Of a stretch of 64,000 bases of DNA, positions 53,288 to 64,000 are shown piece after piece (the first letter of the stretch is position 1; each line of letters starts with the position of its first letter). A program made the position numbers and the translations under genes. The notes under the pieces are model-generated. The model worked only from the letters and a program-made list of their open reading frames with translations. It was not told where the DNA came from and searched no databases. Origin of the DNA: Nothopassalora personata (Eukaryota; Ascomycota; Dothideomycetes; Mycosphaerellales; Mycosphaerellaceae); assembly GCA_033816765.1 (NCBI GenBank), contig CM066287.1, positions 868,001 through 932,000 on the forward strand, read 5' to 3'.

Positions 53288-54728
53288 ATGAGCGCTACTT
53301 AAGCAGCTAGTAGGGGAACACCCGCCCCTAGCGAAGCAGGAAGCATCCGCCGTGCGCTACTACAACAGACCACTACGAAGGACGATGAGTCTAATGACGA
53401 TAACGAGCCTACTCTAAGGAGGAACGACGTTAAGGCTGCTAAGCCAGACCTTTTCTATAGAGACAGGGCTAAGTTCGACGACTAGATTAATTAGATAGAT
53501 ATGTATCTTATGTTTAACCTAGTCGATGCCGATAAAAGAACTATCTTCGCTATTACGTACCTTCGCGGAAGTGCGTAGAACTAGATCAAACCTTACCTTA
53601 AGGAATACCTTAAAGGTATAGGACGATTAGACCCCACTAGAATGTTTAGGAGCTACACTCTCTTTAAAGATAAGATGAAATTAATCTTTAGAACCTCGAA
53701 CGAAGTCTAATAGGCTATACGAATCATTCAACACCTAAAGCAGAAGACGTCTACTTTAGAGTATGCAGCCAAATTCGAAGAATACGGACAAATTACTAGA
53801 TGGGACTAGACGGCGTTAATGACTATGTTCCGACGTAGACTTAAAGACTCCGTTAAGGACGAGTTAATAAGACACGGGGGACGGATTACTAACCTCGAAG
53901 AGCTAATAAAGGCGTCGATTAATATCGATGACTAGCTCTAGGAACGACACTAGGAGAAGAGATACGACTCTAAAGTAGGAGGAATAGTAGGATACGCTCC
54001 GGACCGTAGACCCTTAGGAGGATACGTTACGAAGGGAGAATTCTTACGATAAAGCCAGCCCTACTATAGACCACAGCCAATAGAACTGGACGTTACCTAA
54101 CGAGGACGGAGGATCGATAAGAGTAGGGGCTACGGAAAGCCCTTTAAAGGAAAAGGAAAACTTATATGTTATGCCTGTAGTAAGGAAGGCTACATAGCGC
54201 GAGATTGCCGCGGTAAAAATATAGTGCGCCGCGAGCAATTTAATATAATGCAACCCCGAACTAGTAAATCTAAGAGTAGCGTTAGATCTCGAGGAGATAC
54301 CGACTATACTCGGAGAGTGGAGGAGAGAGCTAACAATAGAAGCACGACGCCTCTCCTAGACCCCTTAGAAGGACGAGGAGGATACTATAGGCAGCAAATA
54401 GTAGTCATTCTATTTAATGCGAAGAACTAACTACGACAGTTTAACATAATAATACGAAGAGTCGACTACGAGACCGAATCCGAGTCTCGAAATGGTTATA
54501 GAAGCCTTCATTAGCGATTCTGTTACTAAGACTCGTGTTAAATCCACTACGCCGCGAAATTAGGCGCAGGGTATTAGCCTTAGTAACTACGAGGAACCCT
54601 AAGAGCGACGTATAGGTAAAACGCTACGCTTAGAGAAGTGGACATCGATGAATCCTACTTTAACGAAGATAGAAGCGATAAAGAAAATTAGGACCTAGGA
54701 TAGAACGGATCATAGTTACTAGAACTAC
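53288..54728 (+). pseudogene. C gag relic
   Basis: ATG 53288 is 18 nt inside the LTR, as in A. The translation follows A Gag (PDLFYRDRAKFDD, YAAKFEEYGQIT, CCHC remnant near 54,170-54,210) through RIP stops, and is cut by B2 at a position corresponding to about residue 540 of A Gag. Confidence 0.85.
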
Positions 54729-54925
54729 TATAAGGGGCAGCCTAGTAGCTAACCCCTACATGTAGCCTTACATATAACATACGGTCGCGACCGGCTGCTA
54801 AGCCGCACGTGACACGCATAAGTACACCTTACGACGCGCGATGCGTCTTAAACAAAAGGCAAGAATTAGTTCATCTACGACTAGTAGGTCGTAGGCGTGC
54901 TATACATTACGACATCCCCTTAATA
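54729..54925 (+). repeat. B2 5' LTR
   Basis: About 197 bp, reverse complement of the B1 LTRs with RIP-type differences. Confidence 0.85.
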
Positions 54926-54960
54926 GTTCTAATTCTTCTCTTCGTTGTAATCTATACACA

Positions 54961-55279
54961 TGTTAGGAACCGCTGTACGTTATCCCAACTGGGCTTGGAT
55001 CTTTGCAGTGATGTCTCTAACTCGTTGAGAAGGTAGTGGTCCGAAACAGTATATGGTGTATACTTAAAATGAGTTGAGCACGAGGCTCCTATCTACTTGC
55101 AAAAGAGCGTCGTCTATGTAGTGCCGTGTCTTGGCGTGATCTTTCCTGCTCTCTCTGCTCTCTCTGCTCTCTCGAGAGAGCACCCGAGAGCACTGAGAGC
55201 ACTCTGCATATCGGGTGCATCCGCTGGTCTGCTGGCATCGATTGGTTGGCTACGGGCTTCCCCAGACCGATCCGTAACA
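54961..55279 (-). repeat. Solo LTR of an N-related family
   Basis: 319 bp with TGTTAGG...CCGTAACA ends and target duplication ACACA/ACACG (54956-54960, 55280-55284); the uninterrupted site is visible in B1 near 15,265. In reverse complement its last about 150 bp match the N LTR closely, while the first half is different and has a CTCTCTG-type microsatellite (55,146-55,200). It is little mutated compared with its RIP-damaged surroundings. It is the product of LTR-LTR recombination. Confidence 0.85.
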
Positions 55280-55284
55280 ACACG

Positions 55285-56440
55285 CTATAGAGTCCGAACG
55301 CGACGACAGTAGCGCTACGCCTACGGCTCCCCTAAGCCCTAGGGCCTAGTAACAAGCGAGGCGTGCAGCCTTAGTCGCAAGGAGGGATGCCCTTCGGGCA
55401 GAGGTTAAGGAGAAGGAGATATAGAGGGAGATTGAACAGTTGGAGATCTTGCGGGACGTAAGCGTGCCGCCGGCGGACCCTTAGGGCGAATCCGGCGGAG
55501 AACTATCCCCTACTCCCCCTCCCCCTCCTCCATCTATAGTAACTAACGATAATATCGTAGCTCGAGGCGCGGTCGCATCGCATGCGACACGTTTACGTCT
55601 TAAAGAACCTACGCCTTTTAGAGGGGACTCGATTAAGAAAGCACGGGTATTCCTAAGGGAGCTCTCTCTTGTCTTTACCCTCTTAGGCGGCACGTATGCG
55701 ACGAACGAGTTAAAGGTCCTATATAGGGTTATGTACCTAAGCGGAGAGGCAAGTGAGCGATAGTACGCTAACTATAGCGTCCTTAACCTTAAAGGGTATA
55801 CATACTAGGACTTTGAGGAGTTCTGTCGAGACGCATGCGGTAATCCTATAAACCGCGTGCTTAACGTAATGTTAGAGTATAAGGCGGTGAAATAGAAGGA
55901 TAACTAGACAGTGCGTCAGTTTACGACTAAGCTAGATGTTATAGAGGATCAGTTAGGGGACTATACGGAGGCGTAACGCGTGCGACATATGCTCGCTAAG
56001 CTTACGCCTAGCCTACGGTCCGTAATCGTTAAGTTTTATAACATCCTAACAACTAGAGAGGAACTAGTAATCCTAGCTTCGCGCATTAAAAGTACGGAGC
56101 GTAGTAGCGGAGGGTACGACCGCGGGCAGCATGGTCGCCGTAGGCGAGAGACTAAGGGCGACTAAGGGCGAAGCGATCGTAGCTCGAAGTAGTAGAAGCA
56201 TAGTTAGGCGTCGCGCGACCCGGGTACGAGTTACTAGCGGGACGCCGGCGGATCGTCTATAACCTTCGATAGGACTAAAGCGGAGTGCTATAGATGCTAT
56301 AAGAAGGGTCATATTAAGACGGATTGCCCAAATAGGCACCTATAGAAGGACCGTAGCGCGTAAGCGGTTCGTAGGGTAGACGCTACGAAGGCTCTAACTA
56401 AGAAGGGTAGCGACTAGGGAAAAGGTAGAGGACTATAAGT
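55285..56440 (+). pseudogene. B2 gag relic
   Basis: A capsid-like region (FRGDSIKKARVFLREL, YLSGEASER) and a CCHC knuckle (CYRCYKKGHIKTDC, near 56,290) with a moderate number of TAG stops. It is better preserved than the same region in B1. Confidence 0.75.
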
Positions 56441-57804
56441 GGGTCGCTAGGTCGCTCCTAAGTCCGAGTTTTCCTAAAGTCGACCCCTTAAGGCGAGTAG
56501 ATGCGTGTCTAGCGCGTTACTTACGAGGCGCAGTCGAGACTCGTAAGGGCTTTCGCGAGGCCACGTTTCTCCTAGATGACTATACGGATCTTAGCCTAGT
56601 ATCGTATAAGTATATACTCCAACATTAAATGCAACCTATTAATAGGGTAAGGCTACCGAAGTTAGAGTCGCATGCGCATGACCTAGGGTATTGCTACGGC
56701 GCCTTTACGGTTCGGCTACGACTCGCTAATGACGCGGGAGTAGAGCGCGTAAGTGACGCTATCTACTACGCGGTGCCTATAGGTAGGCTATTAGTGATTT
56801 TAGGTAGACCCTAGCGGCATCGTAATCGGATAGTAAAGGCCGATAAGGATAACTAGTGGTACTACGGTGTAGAGACGCCTACGGTTTAGTAGCGTGACGT
56901 ACGCGAGTTCCTTAAGGATCTCGAGAGCTTAAAGTAGGTCTATGCGATAAGTGTTCGGGCTATTACTGCAGCAGTACCTAAAGGAGAGGGCCCCTCGTGG
57001 CCTAAAGAATTTGTAGACTTCCGAGATGTATACGTACCTAATAAGTAGGCGAAGCGTAAGATGCCCGACGGGGTTGAGTATGCGATTAATCTCGTTAAAG
57101 GAAAGAAACCCCCTTTCAAGCCGCTGTACTACTAGTCCTTAACTGAGTTGGAGGCCTTAAAGGAGTACCTTACGTAAGCAATGGAGAAGGGGTAGATTAG
57201 GCGGTCCGCAAGCGAGGCGGGTGCGCCTATCCTATTCGTACTAAAGAAGAATGGCACTCTTAGGCTCTATGTTAATTATAGAGGCCTAAATGAGATTATA
57301 GCAAAGAACCGATACCCCCTACCCCTAATTAGCGAGACGCTAGATAGGCTATTAGGTTCTAGGTTCTTTACTACAATCGATTTTAAGGACGCCTACTATC
57401 GTATCCCTATTAAGCGAGGCGATGAGTGGAAGACTACGTTTCGTACGCGATACGGATACTACGAGTACCTAGTAATGCCGTTCGGGTTAACTAACGCACC
57501 GGTAACCTTTTAAGGGTATATTAATAAGGCGCTAATCGGCTTAGTTAATGACATTTGCGTGGTCTACCTAGATAATATCCTCATCTATAGCGAGACGCGT
57601 GAGGCATACGTACAAGCCGTACGCGCGGTACTAGAGAGGCTACGAAAGTTTGCCCTGTTCGCAAACCCTAAGAAGTATCACTTCTTCTAGGAGAGTATAG
57701 AGTTCCTTAGGTTTATCGTAAGCGCCGTAGGCGTGTCGATAGATAGGAGTAGGGTAGCCGCTATCGAGGAATGGCCTATACCTACGACCTTTTATAAGGT
57801 CTAG
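56441..57804 (+). pseudogene. B2 protease/RT relic
   Basis: Reads ETATFLLDDYTDLSL-like protease remnants, then RT blocks [27 protein letters not shown] and VYLDNILIYSE (the YxDD second Asp is Asn). It ends within RT at the junction with C. Confidence 0.8.
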
Positions 57805-60800
57805 TATCGTTACCTAGCGTAGAATGGGAGACGATACTATTGCTACTAGCTATCTAACAGCACTACGAGAATATTACCTTAGATGTTACTAATATAGCTA
57901 GTTATAACATAGTATTAGGTATGCCTTAGTTAAGAAAGCATAATCTAGTAATCGACTAGAGAAGAGGAGTACTCACATTTAGGGAATGCGATTGCGTTGT
58001 CGACATTTAGCCTACGTAGTAGTAGCGTTTACTAGTAGATGAGGTAAGGAAACAGCTAAACGAGATATAGCTTACGCCGACTAGAAGGATAAAAGAACCA
58101 CCTTCGACCGGGATAGACACTAGCGTAGGGCCGCCGGGTTACGAAGTTACTAGAAGTAATAGAAGTAACGCACTATCGAAGAATACTAACATCTTAGAGT
58201 TAAGTATTCCTAAGGAGTATCGTAAGTAGTCGCGACTCTTTAAAGAGGAGAGAGGCAAAACCGCCTTACCTAAGCACCGCCTATAGGATCACAAGATCAA
58301 CATTTAGCTAGGGAAAGAGCCTCTATAGGGACCCCTATATTAAATGTCTAAGAAAGAGCTATAGACCCTACGAGAATAGCTAAAGGAGAAGCTAGCTAAA
58401 GGATAGATAAGAAGATCCACCTTAAGTATAGGAACTCTATGCATGTTTGTTCTAAAAGCAAACGGGAAGTTACGACTCGTACAAGACTATAGGAAGTTAA
58501 ACGAGATTACGATTAAGAACCGATACCCGCTACCTAACATCGAAGAAGCATAGGACAGATTAACCGGATCGGACTAGTACACGAAGATTGACCTACGAGA
58601 TGCCTTCTATGCTATACGAATAGTAGAAGGAGAAGAATAGAAAACCGCTTTTAGAATAAGATACGGACTCTACGAATTCTTAGTTATGCTAATAGGATTA
58701 ACTAACGCACCCGCATCCTACTAGGACCTTGTAAACGAAACACTTAGAGACCTACTCGACGTATACGTTATCGCCTATATAGACGACATACTAGTCTACA
58801 TAAAAGGATCCCTACAGGAACACATAAAACAAGTCTAGAACGTCTTCGAACGACTTGCGCAATTAGGATTTAAGACGGCACCCGAGAAATGCGAATTCTA
58901 TAAGAAAGAAGTTAAATTCTTAGGCTTTATTATTAGCACTATAGGGATAACGATCGACCCTACGAAGATACAGTCAATTAGAGAGTAGCTAGAACTAAAA
59001 ACAGTTAAGGACGTACAATCATTCCTTAGACTAGCGAACTACAACCGGAAATTCATTAAGGACTACGCGAAAATAGCAGCACTAATAACGATGCTTACGA
59101 GAAAGGACGTTACTTAGAAATGGGGAAAGGAATAGACTAAAGCATTTAAGAAACTTAAGGAACAATGCGCTTTAGCCCCTACGCTTCGATTATTCGATAG
59201 TAGCAAGGAAGTCCACATCAAGACCAATACGTCTAATATAGCAATAGGCGCGTGTCTAACGTAGACACACGATAGGTAGAGACACCTAGTAGCCTATTAC
59301 TCCCGGAAAATGACTATAGCGGAACAGAACTACGACATCTATAATAAAGAGCTTCTAGCCATTGTTGCTGCTATGCAACATTAGAGAGTATATATCGAGG
59401 GCCTACCAAAGTTAACGATTCTTTCTAACTATAAGAATCTTACGTACTTCACGACGACGAAAGAACTTACCCGAAGGCAAGCTCGCTAGTCGGAGCTGCT
59501 AGGACAGTATAAGTTCGAAATTAAATATACTCTAGGACGAGAGAATAGCCGCGCCGACGCGCTAAGCCGAAGAAGCGACTACATAGAAGAAAAAGAACTA
59601 GTATAACATAAGATATTAAAGACGAACCCCGACGGAAGTCTTAGTGCTAATACAAGAGAATTTAATAACATCGTACGAATATTAGGCGATAGGGACGAAC
59701 AATTCCCTATATCGTAAGGAAAATACTAAGTACCTAAGGATCGAGAAGAAGAATGTATACGACAACATCACGACGGACTAACTTATAGACACCCTAGAAC
59801 TTCAAAAACAATAGACCTAATATAGCGTAGCTTCTTATTCCTATAAATGAGACTTAAGGTATCACGCTACATTAAACAATGCGTACACTGCTAATGAAAC
59901 AAGGCTGCGAGACATGTAAAATACGGTTACCTATAGTTTAGGACACTACCGACGAAACCATAGGACGAAGTTACAATAGACTTTATTACGAAACTCCTAC
60001 CGTTAAGAGATTAAGTTACGAAACAACTATACGATATAATACTAGTTATGGTTAATAGACTTACAAAATACGCATACTTTATTCCTGCATTAGAAACGTA
60101 CAATGTAGAGCAGCTCGGATACCTCGTACTAGATAGACTTATCCGATACTACGGATTCCCTTAAGCATTTATAACGGATAGAGATAAGCTATTTATATTA
60201 AACTACTAGAAGACGCTTATAGGAACGATCGGAATTAAACACAAGCTGTTAATAGCATATTATCCGGAAACAGACGGACAAATCGAAAGGATGAATTAAA
60301 CGCTAGAACAATACCTACGACACTACATTAATTATGCATAAGACAACTAGGTCTTATTACTGCCAATGGCGCAGATTGCTCTAAATAACCACAAATTAGA
60401 GACAACTTTAACGACACTATTTTATGCGAACTTTAGTAAAGATCCTAACCTATTTAGAATACCTAGATCCTACCTACAAGCCGAAAGAGCAATTGTAACG
60501 ACGGATACTCTTAAGGAAGTGCATAAAGAAACACGTAAGGCGATCGAAGATGTATAACACAAACTGTCTTAATAACGGCAGGACACGAGAAAAATAGCAC
60601 CTCTGCTAAAAGAGGGGGATAAGGTCTATCTCCTTACAAAAAACTTGAGAACAAGAAGATAGACTAAGAAACTGGATTACGTTAAGGTCGGACCATTTTT
60701 TATCGACAAAGTCATAGGACCAGTTAACTACCGCCTACGACTACCACTAGACGCAAGAATCCACCTAGTCTTCTATATCTCTAAGTTAGAACCCGCAGAC

Positions 60801-61019
60801 GCCGAAACACCCTACTAGGAGAGCTTCTATTTCGAACCGGAAGTAGAAAACGAATTCGAAGTCGAAAGAATCCTAGATAAGAAAGGTTAGCGATACCTTA
60901 TTAAATAGAAAGGATACGACGAATTAGAAAATACCTAGGAACTAGAAAAGAACCTACAAAACTGTTAATAAAAGATCCGAGAATATTATAAGAAAAACAA
61001 AGACCTACAAGTTAACTAG
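57805..61019 (+). pseudogene. C pol relic
   Basis: Begins at the equivalent of A Pol residue about 74 (LPSVEWE) and follows A to the end: RT with YIDDI near 58,775, RNase H, integrase and the chromodomain remnant, stop at 61017-61019. Numerous TAG stops. Confidence 0.88.
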
Positions 61020-61558
61020 TAGGGAGTAGTTCGGGTACCTCCTAGAACTCGTTACCGAGACCCTTAATAGCACCCTATGTACCTAGTAACAAGTTGAGAG
61101 CTAGACCCTTACAAGGGATATCCGAAGGAAGTAAAGAAGCCTCTTCTATCTCCTACTCCTCGATCTCCCTTTCCTTAACGGAAATCGCCTCCTCGGCACG
61201 ACGATCCACTAGATCCATCTACTAACGTAAGCGCGCGAGCAATCTTCAGATCCTCGAGAGCCTTCTTATGAACCCGCATCGCCTCCTCCTAAGCGGACCG
61301 AGACTCCTAGATTTTCTAACGAAGACGAGCCTTCTCCTCTACTAACCTCTTAAACTCCGACTAAGTTACTCTTACATCGCACCTTTAGCCGCGACGAAGA
61401 CACTTACTACACTTCCTGGAACGAATGTGTACCTTGCACACGCGACTATGCTTTTTACACGTTAAGCATTTCTTAACTATGACTTCTCCCGCGGATTTAA
61501 CGAACTCGTAGAGACGGCGGCGACGGATAGTGCTAGAAGGGCGTTAGTAGATAGGCAT
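61012..61558 (-). pseudogene. C antisense Zn2Cys6-like relic
   Basis: ATG 61558 lies 92 nt from the 3' LTR. The frame reads to KKCLTCKKHSRVCKVH, then KCSKCLRRG and C: six cysteines (61379-61468) spaced C-x2-C-x6-C-x8-C-x2-C-x6-C, then a charged helix with RIP stops. A later one-base frame change precedes the end. The stop (61012-61014) overlaps the pol stop on the other strand by a few bases. Apart from the cysteine spacing and helix it shares little with the A and N proteins. Confidence 0.7.
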
Positions 61559-61649
61559 CGCAAAGGGAAGAAGCTATACGCGAATACATAGAGGATACCG
61601 TTCGTTATAAGTAAGCTTAAGGAACTAAGCTAGGCTAGAAGGGGGATAG

Positions 61650-62036
61650 TGTTACGGTTCGGTCTAAACGGCAGCCCCGACTAGACATACGAAACACTAA
61701 TCACTTAGAAACACGTAATACTAATCATCTAGACGCACGTGATACTAATCACTTCACGGACTAATTAGTGTGATTAGTATGCTTAGTAGGACTAATTAAG
61801 GTGATTATACTAAGCTATAGGCTCTACGCCGCGAATCTCCTTTATATTTAGGAACGCTAGAAACCCTTATGGTTCTAATGCGTTCAACTTATGTTACTAT
61901 CTCACTAATTGGAATACAACTCTTATTCCTATTATTTATCTTCGCTTAGCTTGCTTTAGCCTCTCTAAAGAATAATACCGCTACGTAACTTGACTTATCT
62001 CTCTTTTGAGACTAGCCCTAGAACGAGACAATAACA
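61650..62036 (+). repeat. C 3' LTR
   Basis: 387 bp copy of 52884-53270, preceded by purine tract GAAGGGGGATAG. Confidence 0.9.
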
Positions 62037-62041
62037 TTAGT

Positions 62042-64000
62042 CTCTAGAAGCCTCCCTTAGAGAATGTAGTTTAGTAACTTTAGCTTTGTAAGCTAATCTA
62101 TAAGCTGCTATGCAGTAGGAATATACTTAACCATAATTAAGCCTTCTTTATAAGCATGTCTATAAAAGTGGTTCCTTAGTCTAACATGCTTAGTTCTTCT
62201 ATAGTTAGTATAATCTCTAACTAGCTTAATAGTAGACTAGTTGTCTACAAAGATCTTAAAGGCTTAAGCTTTATAGTTAGTTATTTTCTAGGTTTTATAG
62301 AGTAGATTTCTTAACTACATTACTTCCCTACAGCATTTAGTTAAGGCTACATACTCTACTTTAGTACTTAATAGTACTATCTCCTTCTGTAGGTTAGATT
62401 TCTAGATAATAGGACTTCTAGCTATTTTAACTAGGAGTCCTAAGGTTAATCTACCTATTAGATCTCTAGAGAAATTAGAGTCTATGTAGATCTCTAGCTT
62501 TAGGGATTGTGTTTTTCTAAAGATTAGGCACTTATTAATTGTTCTAGCAATGTATCTCTAAATATGCTTTACTATAGCAATATGTTCTACTAAAGAATTA
62601 GCTAAGAATTTAGCTAAGTGGTTTATTGCATAGGAGATATCTAGCCTAGTCTAGTTTGCTAGGTACTAGAGTTCCCTAATTAATGTATTAAACAGATTGT
62701 AATCCTGTATATTGCATTGCTCTTTATAAGCTTTATACAGGCGGTTAAGGGGATACTTAACACTTTTAGCTAAGTCTAGGCTATGTTTCTAAAGTTTCTC
62801 TAAAGCATAGTGCTTTTAGGAGACATAGAGATCTCTATTCTTTTCACTCTTTAGTTACATACCTAGGAAAAGGTTAGTGTTAACAGTTTTAATAGAGTAC
62901 TTCTTCTTTAGTCTAGCAATGAACTTGTTAATCTTCTAATTACTGTCGCTAAAGATCTAAAAGTTATCTATATATAGGAGAACTAAAAGATTCTCCCCCT
63001 AAAAAAGACATGTATTAGAATTAAGTCTCTTTAGGCCTAATTCTTCTAGAGCTTCCTTAGCATTATAGTACTAGAGGTTTGTAGCTTGTTTCAATCTATA
63101 TAGTCCCTTCTTAATTTCTAGGACTTTGTTAGATAGATCTTTCTTAATAAGTTCTACCCCTTCTAGTGGTTTAATGTACAAAGGTCTGTTAATGTTAGGG
63201 TTTATAAATGCTGTTTTAACATTAATCTGTCTCCTCTTCTAGCTAAGAACTGTACATAGGGCTAGGAGAATCCTACTTATTAGTAGCCTTAGGGTTGGAG
63301 CAAAGGTTTTAACATAGTCTGTCCCTTACTTTTAAGTAAACTCCTTTACTACCTATCTAGCTCTACGCTTCTTAATAGACCTATTAGGAAGATACTTGTA
63401 GTGTAGGACCTATTTTCCTATAAGCAGTTTCCTGCCCTTAGGGACTTTCTATAATAGGATCCATATAACATATTCTATGTCTTCTAAGGAGTTAAATTCC
63501 TTTCTAATTGCCCTAATCTATTTAGCTCTATTAGGTCTGTTTAATGCTTTAGTTAGGGTAGCAGGATCTACAAGCTTCCCCTTCTTTCTATTATCTATAG
63601 CTATTATAGCGAATACTTTCTTAAGTTTGCTATAATCATAATAGGATCTATTCTGTCTTAAACTTCTCCTAGTTAGCTTAGGATAGACCTTAGCTTATTT
63701 AGTCTTTATAGGCTTATAAGTCCTATCTCTCTTCCTCTTGCTAATGTGTAGGGCAGGGTAGAATAGTGTTATAGCCTAATTAGGGTCTTCTTACACAGCT
63801 AGGGCTGTGTCTTCTTAGTGTGGCTCTTTAGACTATGAAGTCTAAGGCTTATGCTCTATAGGGGATTGTTCCTAGAGCTAGGTATACTCTATAGGAGATT
63901 GTTCCTAGAGCTAGGTGTGCTCTACAGGAGACTGTTCCTAGAGCTAGGGGGATGTGTCTCTAAATAGTAGACGTGAATCTTCTGTCCTATGCTCCCCCTA
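62042..64000 (-). pseudogene. Ty1/Copia pol relic (RT, RNase H)
   Basis: The minus strand reads Copia RT with a YIDNF remnant (near 62,960), then LDISYAINHLAKF, RNase H with STKVEYVALTKCC and RTKHVRLRNHFYRH, and ends near 62,040 after VKYIPTA. It has many TAG stops. It continues past the right edge of the window. Confidence 0.85.

Larger units (their letters stand above)
54729..57804 (+). mobile_element. Truncated Gypsy element B2 inside C
   Basis: A 5' LTR (54729-54925, ends altered by RIP: TATAAGG, TTAATA) is followed by a primer site (CTAATTCTT), a solo LTR, gag and pol up to RT. The sequence follows B1 until about 57,804, then switches abruptly to C pol. No 3' LTR and no matching target duplication exist, so the 3' half of B2 and the C gag-pol junction were deleted. 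Confidence 0.8.
52884..62036 (+). mobile_element. Old RIP-degraded Gypsy element C, relative of A
   Basis: Two 387-bp LTRs (52884-53270, 61650-62036) with 5-bp target duplications TTAGT (52879-52883, 62037-62041). Gag and Pol relics match A residue for residue apart from RIP-type stops, so A and C are one family or sister families. It is interrupted by B2, which replaces the gag-pol junction. The antisense relic near the 3' LTR differs strongly from that of A. Confidence 0.93.
43851..64000 (-). mobile_element. RIP-degraded Ty1/Copia element hosting A and C
   Basis: A 3' LTR (43851-44079) with an adjacent purine tract on the minus strand, and Copia pol on the minus strand at 62,042-64,000, suggest one Copia element running leftwards, whose 5' end is outside the window. 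Removing A (TSD AGACC) and C (TSD TTAGT) leaves about 4.1 kb of host within the window. The stretch between pol and the 3' LTR contains an antisense coding relic. That the LTR and pol belong to one element is inferred from orientation and continuity. Confidence 0.65.

Noticed and set aside
55140..55200. CTCTCTG/GAGAGCA tract as a functional hairpin
   Set aside because: Looks like microsatellite expansion within the solo LTR; no sign of a conserved structure.
1..64000. CRISPR array, bacterial operon or prophage
   Set aside because: No spaced direct repeats; introns, LTR elements and fungal gene families show this is eukaryotic nuclear DNA.

Overview
The window is nuclear DNA of a filamentous ascomycete. 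Evidence: short spliced genes with 49-207 nt GT-AG introns, a DASH-complex Hsk3 homologue, a MADS-box (Mcm1-type) gene, a DUF3431 protein, LPxELRLxIY (2EXR/F-box-like) proteins, and transposons mutated by repeat-induced point mutation (RIP). A dothideomycete close to Mycosphaerellaceae is my guess; the sequence does not prove it.

Layout. Positions 1-18,040 are a nest of dead LTR retrotransposons: a Ty3/Gypsy pol relic (1-3480); an unrecognised long coding relic D (about 4170-6501, continued 15491-16150) split by Gypsy element B1 (6502-15490, minus strand), which is itself split by a pristine 2.37-kb gag-only element N (9585-11957); and a Copia gag relic (about 16,985-17,960). Positions 18,040-43,850 are a gene island: FucP-like sugar transporter, small secreted Cys-rich protein, a decaying tandem array of LPxELRLxIY paralogues, DUF3431 protein, Tra2/SR-like RNA-binding protein, mitochondrial hotdog thioesterase, coiled-coil/Cys-rich protein, Hsk3, a small membrane protein, Mcm1 and a flavin-reductase-like protein. 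Positions 43,851-64,000 are a second nest: a RIP-mutated Copia element (minus strand, running out of the window) holding a pristine Gypsy chromovirus A (44731-51608) and an old relative C (52884-62036), with truncated B2 (54729 to about 57,805) inside C and a solo LTR (54961-55279) inside B2.

The most interesting feature is a second gene carried antisense by these retrotransposons. It lies between pol (or gag) and the 3' LTR, tail-to-tail with pol, and starts about 92-104 nt inside the 3' LTR in A, N and C. In A and N it is intact (167 and 166 aa) and encodes six cysteines spaced C-x2-C-x6-C-x10-C-x2-C-x6-C followed by a coiled coil, the layout of fungal Zn(II)2Cys6 regulators. Old copy C has the same pattern (x8 in the middle). 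B1 and the Copia element also carry antisense coding relics in the equivalent place, the Copia one with a DUF3716-like Cys pattern. N has no pol at all but keeps this gene.

Gypsy families A, N, C and B also look self-primed (Tf1-like): an 8-9 nt motif in each LTR is complementary to the sequence just inside the 5' LTR, and the two sides co-vary between families. The old elements have lost CpA/TpG while keeping CpG, a RIP signature; A and N are unmutated with identical LTR pairs, so both inserted recently.
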